DNA of 64,000 nucleotides, taken from Streptomyces sp. SAJ15. Lineage in GTDB: Bacteria > Actinomycetota > Actinomycetes > Streptomycetales > Streptomycetaceae. The stretch is from contig NZ_NISY01000004.1 in assembly GCF_007595705.1 (NCBI RefSeq), positions 186,001 through 250,000 of the forward strand. The letters run 5' to 3'. The notes under the pieces are model-generated. The model did not search any database and had not been told where the DNA came from. It saw nothing but the letters and a program-made list of their open reading frames with translations. How positions within the stretch are numbered: the first letter of the stretch is position 1; each line of letters begins with the position of its first letter. Positions 59,701-64,000 of this stretch are shown here, piece by piece. Made by a program: the position numbers and the translations under genes.

Positions 59701-62700
59701 GCCCGCCCTCGCCACCTGGCGCAAGCAGAGCCGCAAGCAGTCCACCGTCGACGGCTGGCGCTACCGCGTCACCTGGAAGCCGCTGGCCGACGGGCCGGCC
59801 GCGCGGCTCTCCGGCAACTGGCTGCTGGTCACTCCGACGACCGTCGCCGAGGGCGACTGGGCCCGGGGCGCGGCCCGCGTCCTCGCCGAGCGCGGCGCCG
59901 ACGTCCGTGTGCTCGCCGTCGATACCGACACGGACCACCGCGCGTCCCTGACCGGCCTGCTCCGGCAGGCCGCGGCCGAAGAGGGCCCGTTCAGCGGCGT
60001 GCTGTCGCTGCTGGCCCTGGCGGACGACCCGCACCCCGTGCACACCTCCGTCCCCGCCGGGGTCGCCGCCGAACTGGCGCTCCTCCAGGCGCTGGGCGAC
60101 GCCGAGATCACCGCGCCGCTGTGGTTCGCCACCCGCGGCGCCGTGGCCACCGGCCGCGCCGACCGGCTGGAGTCCCCGACGCAGGCCCTGATCTGGGGCC
60201 TCGGCCGGGTGGCCGCCCTGGAGCACGGCGAGCGCTACGGGGGACTCATCGACCTTTCGGAGAGCGCCGACGACCGGGCGCTGGCCCGACTGGTCACCGT
60301 GCTGGCCGGGGCCGAGGAGGAGGACCAGGTCGCGATCCGGCCCACCGGGCTGTTCGTGCGCCGCCTGGTGCGCTCCCCGCTCGCCGAGACGCCCGCCGTA
60401 CGGGAGTGGCGGCCGGCCGGCACCACGCTGGTCACCGGCGGCACCGGCGCGCTGGGCGCGCACGTGGCCCGCTGGCTGGCCCGTCACGGCGCCGAGCACC
60501 TGCTGCTCACCAGCCGTCGCGGCATCGACGCCCCCGGCGCGGCCGAGCTGCGCGACGAACTGACCGCCCTGGGCGCCGAGGTGACCGTCGCGGCCTGCGA
60601 CGTCGCCGACCGCGCGGCCGTGGAGGCGCTGCTCGCCGGCATCCCGGCGGAGCGGCCGCTGACCGCCGTGGTGCACACCGCCGCCGTCCTCGACGACGGC
60701 GTGATCGAGGGCCTGACGCCCGAGCAGGTCGACCGGGTGCTCAAGGTCAAGGTCGACGCCACGCTCCACCTGCACGAGCTCACCCGGGGCCTGGACCTCT
60801 CCGCGTTCGTGCTCTTCTCCTCCTTCGCCGCCACCTTCGGCGCCCCCGGCCAGGGCAACTACGCGCCGGGCAACGCCTTCCTGGACGCCTTCGCCGAGTG
60901 GCGCCGCGCCGCCGGGCTGCCCGCCACCTCGCTGGCCTGGGGCCCGTGGGGCGAGGGCGGCATGGCCGAGGGCGGCGTGGGCGACCGGATGCGCCGCCAC
61001 GGCGTCATCGAGATGTCGCCCGAACTGGCCGTCACCGCGCTCCAGCACGTCATGGACCGGGATGAGACGGTGCTCACCGTCGTCGACATGGAGTGGAAGC
61101 GCTTCGTCCTCGCCTTCACCTCCGGCCGCTCCCGGCCGCTGCTGCACGACCTGCCCGAGGCGCGCGAGGTCATCGAGGACATGCGGGGCGACGCGGAGGC
61201 GGACGACGCCGACGCCGCCGCCCTCACCCAGCGGCTCGCCGGACTGCCCGAGGCCGAGCAGGAGCGGCTGCTGCTGGAGCTGGTGCGCACCGCGGTCGCG
61301 ACCGTGCTGGGCTACGCCGGCGCCGACGCCGTCGAGGCCGTGCGCGCCTTCAAGGAGCTGGGCTTCGACTCGCTCACCGCGGTCGAGCTGCGCAACCGGC
61401 TCAGCGCCGCCAGCGGCCTCAAGCTGCCGCCGACGCTGATCTTCGACTACCCGACCCCGACCGCGCTGGCCAAGCACCTGCGCGTCGAACTCTCCGGCGG
61501 ACAGCTCGCGGCCGTGGCCCCGCTGCCCACCGCGCAGGCCCTGGCCGACGACGAGCCCATCGCGATCGTCGCCATGAGCTGCCGCTTCCCCGGCGGCGTG
61601 CGCACCCCCGAGGAGCTGTGGCAGCTGCTGACCTCCGGCGGCGACGCGCTCTCGGAGTTCCCGGCCGACCGCGGCTGGGACGTGGAGTCCCTGTACAACC
61701 CGGACCCGAACGCCCAGGGCACCAGCTACACCCGCGAGGGCGGCTTCCTCACCGGCGCCGCCGAGTTCGACCCCACCTTCTTCGGCATCTCCCCGCGTGA
61801 GGCGATGGCGATGGACCCGCAGCAGCGGCTGCTGCTGGAGACCTCCTGGGAGGCGTTCGAGCGGGCCGGGATCGACCCGGCGACGCTCCAGGGCAGCCAG
61901 TCCGGCGTCTTCGTCGGCACCAACGGCTCCGACTACTCGATCCTGATGCGGAACACCACCGACGGCTACGAGGGCCACCTGGCCACCGGCAGCGCCGCCA
62001 GCGTGGTCTCCGGCCGGCTCTCCTACGTCTTCGGCCTGGAGGGCCCGGCGGTCACCGTCGACACCGCCTGCTCCGCCTCGCTGGTCGCCCTCCACCTGGC
62101 CGTCCAGGCGCTGCGCAACGGCGAGTGCGAACTGGCCCTCGCCGGCGGCGTGACCGTGATGGCCACCCCCGGCACCTTCATCGAGTTCAGCCGCCAGCGC
62201 GGACTCTCCTCCGACGGCCGCAGCAAGGCGTTCTCCTCGGACGCCGACGGCTTCAGCCCCGCCGAGGGCGTGGGCATGCTGCTGGTCGAGCGGCTCTCGG
62301 ACGCACGTGAGAACGGGCACCCCGTGCTCGCCGTCGTCCGCGGCACCGCCATCAACCAGGACGGCGCCAGCAACGGCCTGACCGCCCCCAACGGCCCGTC
62401 GCAGCAGCGCGTCATCCGGCAGGCGCTCGCCAACGCCCGGCTGACCACCGCCGACGTCGACGTCATCGAGGCGCACGGCACCGGCACCACCCTCGGCGAC
62501 CCGATCGAGGCCCAAGCGCTGCTGGCCACCTACGGCCAGGGCCGCGCCGAGGACCGGCCGGTGCTGCTCGGCTCCATCAAGTCCAACATCGGCCACGCCC
62601 AGGCGGCCGCCGGTGTCGCGGGCGTGATGAAGATGGTGCTCGCCATGCGCCACGGGGTGGTCCCCGAGTCGCTGCACATCGCCGAACCCACCCCGCACGT

Positions 62701-64000
62701 CGACTGGTCGGCGGGCGCGGTCTCCCTCGTCACCGAGGCCACCCCGTGGCCGGACAGCGGCGCGCCGCGCCGGGCCGGCATCTCCTCCTTCGGCTTCAGC
62801 GGCACCAACGCCCACGCCATCGTGGAGCAGGCCCCCGCCCCGGAGCGGGACGAGCCCGCGGCCGCCGTCGAGCCGGAGCGGCAGCCGACCGGCGCCCTGC
62901 CGTGGGTGCTCTCCGGCAAGACCCAGGCCGCGCTCCGCGCCCAGGCCGAGAAGCTGCTCACCCACATGGAGGCCGGCCCCGACCTCCGCCCGGCCGACCT
63001 CGGCTACTCCCTCGCCACCACCCGCTCCGTCCTCGACGAGCGCGCGGTGCTGGTGGGCACGGACCGCGACGACCTTCGCCGCGGACTGGACGCCCTGGCC
63101 CGCGGCCAGGCCCTGCCCCAGCTGGTGCAGGGAGCCGGAATCGGGGGTAAGGCCGCATTCCTGTTCCCGGGACAGGGGTCACAATGGGTAGGCATGGCCG
63201 TCGGGCTGTTGGATGCTTCGGCAGTGTTCGCCGCCCGGATTGATGAGTGTGCCGTCGCTCTCGCGGAGTTCACCGACTGGTCGTTGGTGGACGTCCTGCG
63301 TGGGGCGGAGGGCGCGCCGTCCCTGGAGCGCGTCGACGTCGTCCAGCCGGTGCTGTTCTCCGTGATGGTCTCCCTGGCGGAGCTGTGGCGCTCCCTGGGT
63401 GTGCGGCCGGCGGCCGTCGTGGGCCACTCGCAGGGCGAGATCGCGGCCGCGTGCGTGGCCGGCGCGCTCTCCCTCCAGGACGCGGCGCGGGTGGTCGCGC
63501 TGCGCAGCCAGGCGATCGGCCGGGTGCTGGCGGGCAAGGGCGGCATGGTCTCCGTGGCGCTGCCCGTCTCCCAGGTCCGCGAGCGGATCGCGGTGTGGGG
63601 CGAGGACCGTATCTCGGTGGCGGCCGTCAACGGCCCGTCCTCCGTGGTGGTCTCCGGTGAGCCGGAGGCCCTCGACGAGCTGATCGTCTCGTGTGAGAAG
63701 GACGAGGTCCGGGCCCGTAAGGTCCCGGTGGACTACGCCTCGCACTCCGCGCAGGTCGAGCTGCTCCGCGACGAGCTCCGCGAACTTCTCGCCCCCGTAC
63801 GGCCCCAGGCGACCGAGATCCCGTTCCTGTCCACCGTCACCGGCGAATGGGTCGAGGGTCCGGAGCTGGACGCCGACTACTGGTTCACCAACCTGCGCCA
63901 GACCGTCGAGCTGGAGGCCGCGGTGCGGCGGCTGCTCGACGAGGGCTTCGGGGTCTTCATCGAGTCCAGCGCCCACCCGGTGCTGACGATGGGCGTGCAG
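56765..64000 (+). CDS. Type I polyketide synthase, 3'-partial (gene 5; methylmalonyl modules)
   Basis: The frame stays open to the window end (2412 residues visible). Domains: docking helix about 13-43, KS 44-472 (Cys218), AT 580-862, KR 949-1405, ACP 1499-1573, then KS 1595-2025 and an AT from about 2129 that is cut. Both ATs have GHSQGE and YASH, so methylmalonyl-CoA is expected. The module 1 KR is complete (Ser1353, Tyr1366) with LDD, giving a B-type beta-hydroxyl next to a methyl branch; there is no DH. ATG 56765 has AAGGAG nine bases upstream. The in-frame GTG at 56801, preceded by AAGGG, would put the KS Cys at residue 206 as in genes 2 and 3, so it is a real alternative. The start lies 57 bp after gene 4, in a stem-loop that hides the ribosome binding site. 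The KS of module 1 looks like the malonyl-module family, while its AT-KR-ACP looks like gene 2. Confidence 0.97.
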   Translation, partial: MNKDAAGSKGAPVNNEDKLRDYLKRATADLRQARRRLREVEDRHQEPIAIVAMSCRYPGGVRTPEDLWRLVAGGEDAVSGFPTDRGWDLETLYDADPDQAGSSYVSEGGFLYDAGAFDPTVFGISPREALAMDPQQRLLLETSWEAFERAGIDPTSMRGSRTGVFAGVMYHDYTSRLDSVPEGVEGFLGTGSSGSIASGRVSYVFGLEGPAVTVDTACSSSLVTLHMAVQALRAGECSLALAGGVTVMATPSTFTEFSRQRGLAADGRCKPFAAAADGTGWGEGVGMLLVERLSDAQRNGHPVLAIVRGSAVNQDGASNGLTAPNGPSQQRVIHQALTNGRISAEDVDAVEAHGTGTTLGDPIEAQALLATYGQDRPAEQPLLLGSIKSNIGHTQAAAGVAGIIKMVKAIEHGVLPRTLHVDEPTPHVDWSAGAVSLLTENTPWPETGRPRRAAVSSFGFSGTNAHTILEQAPAPEQDETAAAEERPPAVTTAPGVLPWPVSGKSAAALREQAERLLTRLTADPALRPVDVGLSLATTRAALDHRAVVQGADREALLTGLEALAAGSMAPGVAQGSAVGGRVAFVFPGQGSQWAGMAVELMDASPVFAARIEECAAALAEFCDWSLVDVLRGVDGAPSLERVDVVQPVLFAVMVSLAELWRSFGVQPAAVVGHSQGEIAAACVAGILALQDAARVVALRSQAIGRVLAGKGGMVSIALPVAQVRERIAVWGEDRVSVAAVNGPSSVVVSGEPEALDELIASCEKDEVRARKVPVDYASHSAQVELLRDELLKLLPVTPRAAEVPFLSTVTGEWVEGPELDAGYWFTNLRQTVELESAVRRLLDEGFGAFIESSAHPVLAMGVQETAEDAGSEAAALGSLRRDEGGLDRFYTSLGEAWTRGVAVDWSTVYEGTGAARVELPTYAFQHQHYWLESGGAAEAAAPAVDPVEARFWEAVEREDWQALATELAVDGDERVSALLPALATWRKQSRKQSTVDGWRYRVTWKPLADGPAARLSGNWLLVTPTTVAEGDWARGAARVLAERGADVRVLAVDTDTDHRASLTGLLRQAAAEEGPFSGVLSLLALADDPHPVHTSVPAGVAAELALLQALGDAEITAPLWFATRGAVATGRADRLESPTQALIWGLGRVAALEHGERYGGLIDLSESADDRALARLVTVLAGAEEEDQVAIRPTGLFVRRLVRSPLAETPAVREWRPAGTTLVTGGTGALGAHVARWLARHGAEHLLLTSRRGIDAPGAAELRDELTALGAEVTVAACDVADRAAVEALLAGIPAERPLTAVVHTAAVLDDGVIEGLTPEQVDRVLKVKVDATLHLHELTRGLDLSAFVLFSSFAATFGAPGQGNYAPGNAFLDAFAEWRRAAGLPATSLAWGPWGEGGMAEGGVGDRMRRHGVIEMSPELAVTALQHVMDRDETVLTVVDMEWKRFVLAFTSGRSRPLLHDLPEAREVIEDMRGDAEADDADAAALTQRLAGLPEAEQERLLLELVRTAVATVLGYAGADAVEAVRAFKELGFDSLTAVELRNRLSAASGLKLPPTLIFDYPTPTALAKHLRVELSGGQLAAVAPLPTAQALADDEPIAIVAMSCRFPGGVRTPEELWQLLTSGGDALSEFPADRGWDVESLYNPDPNAQGTSYTREGGFLTGAAEFDPTFFGISPREAMAMDPQQRLLLETSWEAFERAGIDPATLQGSQSGVFVGTNGSDYSILMRNTTDGYEGHLATGSAASVVSGRLSYVFGLEGPAVTVDTACSASLVALHLAVQALRNGECELALAGGVTVMATPGTFIEFSRQRGLSSDGRSKAFSSDADGFSPAEGVGMLLVERLSDARENGHPVLAVVRGTAINQDGASNGLTAPNGPSQQRVIRQALANARLTTADVDVIEAHGTGTTLGDPIEAQALLATYGQGRAEDRPVLLGSIKSNIGHAQAAAGVAGVMKMVLAMRHGVVPESLHIAEPTPHVDWSAGAVSLVTEATPWPDSGAPRRAGISSFGFSGTNAHAIVEQAPAPERDEPAAAVEPERQPTGALPWVLSGKTQAALRAQAEKLLTHMEAGPDLRPADLGYSLATTRSVLDERAVLVGTDRDDLRRGLDALARGQALPQLVQGAGIGGKAAFLFPGQGSQWVGMAVGLLDASAVFAARIDECAVALAEFTDWSLVDVLRGAEGAPSLERVDVVQPVLFSVMVSLAELWRSLGVRPAAVVGHSQGEIAAACVAGALSLQDAARVVALRSQAIGRVLAGKGGMVSVALPVSQVRERIAVWGEDRISVAAVNGPSSVVVSGEPEALDELIVSCEKDEVRARKVPVDYASHSAQVELLRDELRELLAPVRPQATEIPFLSTVTGEWVEGPELDADYWFTNLRQTVELEAAVRRLLDEGFGVFIESSAHPVLTMGVQ
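56895..61485 (+). other. Gene 5 module 1: KS-AT(methylmalonyl)-KR-ACP
   Basis: KS about 56895-58180 (Cys codon 57416-57418, TACSSS), AT about 58503-59350 (GHSQGE, YASH), KR region about 59610-60980 with LDD, Ser codon 60821 and Tyr codon 60860, ACP about 61260-61485. It should extend the polyene with a methyl-branched beta-hydroxy unit. Its KR is the closest intact counterpart to the dead KR of gene 2. Confidence 0.92.
61548..64000 (+). other. Gene 5 module 2 (3'-cut): KS-AT(methylmalonyl)
   Basis: KS about 61548-62840 with TACSAS and [11 protein letters not shown], the same subtype as the KS of gene 2. AT from about 63150, with GHSQGE and YASH, cut by the window end just after its last conserved block ([10 protein letters not shown]). 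Reductive domains are not visible. The start of this AT has unusual AT-ending codons. Confidence 0.9.

Noticed and set aside
1..64000. Repeated similar segments every 4.6-5.3 kb that could suggest a satellite or mobile array
   Set aside because: They are homologous PKS modules; most similarity is ordinary domain conservation. Only the exact long blocks listed as repeats go beyond this.
1..64000. TTA codons (bldA control)
   Set aside because: The TTA triplets I noticed are out of frame or intergenic. I did not make an exhaustive in-frame count, so I do not claim either way.

Overview
The window is an interior slice of a very large type I modular polyketide synthase (PKS) locus. The DNA is very GC-rich with near-universal G/C third codon positions. 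That usage, the PKS architecture and the coiled-coil docking ends point to Streptomyces or a close actinomycete. Everything is read from the + strand. Five PKS genes lie head to tail and fill more than 99% of the window: gene 1 (1-14299, 5' end outside), gene 2 (14503-19467), gene 3 (19692-35201), gene 4 (35252-56707) and gene 5 (56765 to beyond 64000). There is no loading module, enoylreductase, thioesterase, tailoring gene, regulator, transporter, RNA gene or mobile element in view.

Thirteen modules are visible, two of them cut by the window edges. In order: gene 1 = [end of KS]-AT-DH-KR-ACP, KS-AT-KR-ACP, KS-AT-DH-KR-ACP; gene 2 = KS-AT-KR(dead)-ACP; gene 3 = KS-AT-KR-ACP and two KS-AT-DH-KR-ACP; gene 4 = four KS-AT-DH-KR-ACP; gene 5 = KS-AT-KR-ACP, KS-AT-(cut). 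Ten AT domains carry GHSIGE and HAFH (malonyl-CoA). The AT of gene 2 and both ATs of gene 5 carry GHSQGE and YASH (methylmalonyl-CoA). All KRs except that of gene 2 have the B-type LDD motif.

If the proteins act in gene order, the last two modules of gene 3 and the four of gene 4 form six consecutive malonyl/DH/KR modules. That predicts a conjugated hexaene, flanked upstream by a beta-hydroxy unit (gene 3 module 1) and downstream by a methyl-branched hydroxy unit (gene 5 module 1). The KR of gene 2 has lost both its catalytic Ser (now His) and Tyr (now Gln). The KR of the last gene 1 module has lost its catalytic Ser (now Ala). One or two ketones are therefore expected just before the polyene. 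The likely product is a large polyene polyketide; I cannot name the compound.

The short intergenic gaps hold most of the regulatory-looking structure. Gap 1/2 has a 13-bp tandem repeat running over the gene 1 stop codon and a perfect 12-bp GC hairpin. Gap 2/3 (224 bp, much lower GC) has a good promoter-like sequence followed by an 18-bp hairpin and a second small hairpin. Gap 4/5 has a nested stem-loop that buries the gene 5 ribosome binding site and spans the gene 4 stop codon, which suggests translational coupling. Long exact repeats between modules show recent duplication and gene conversion inside the assembly line.
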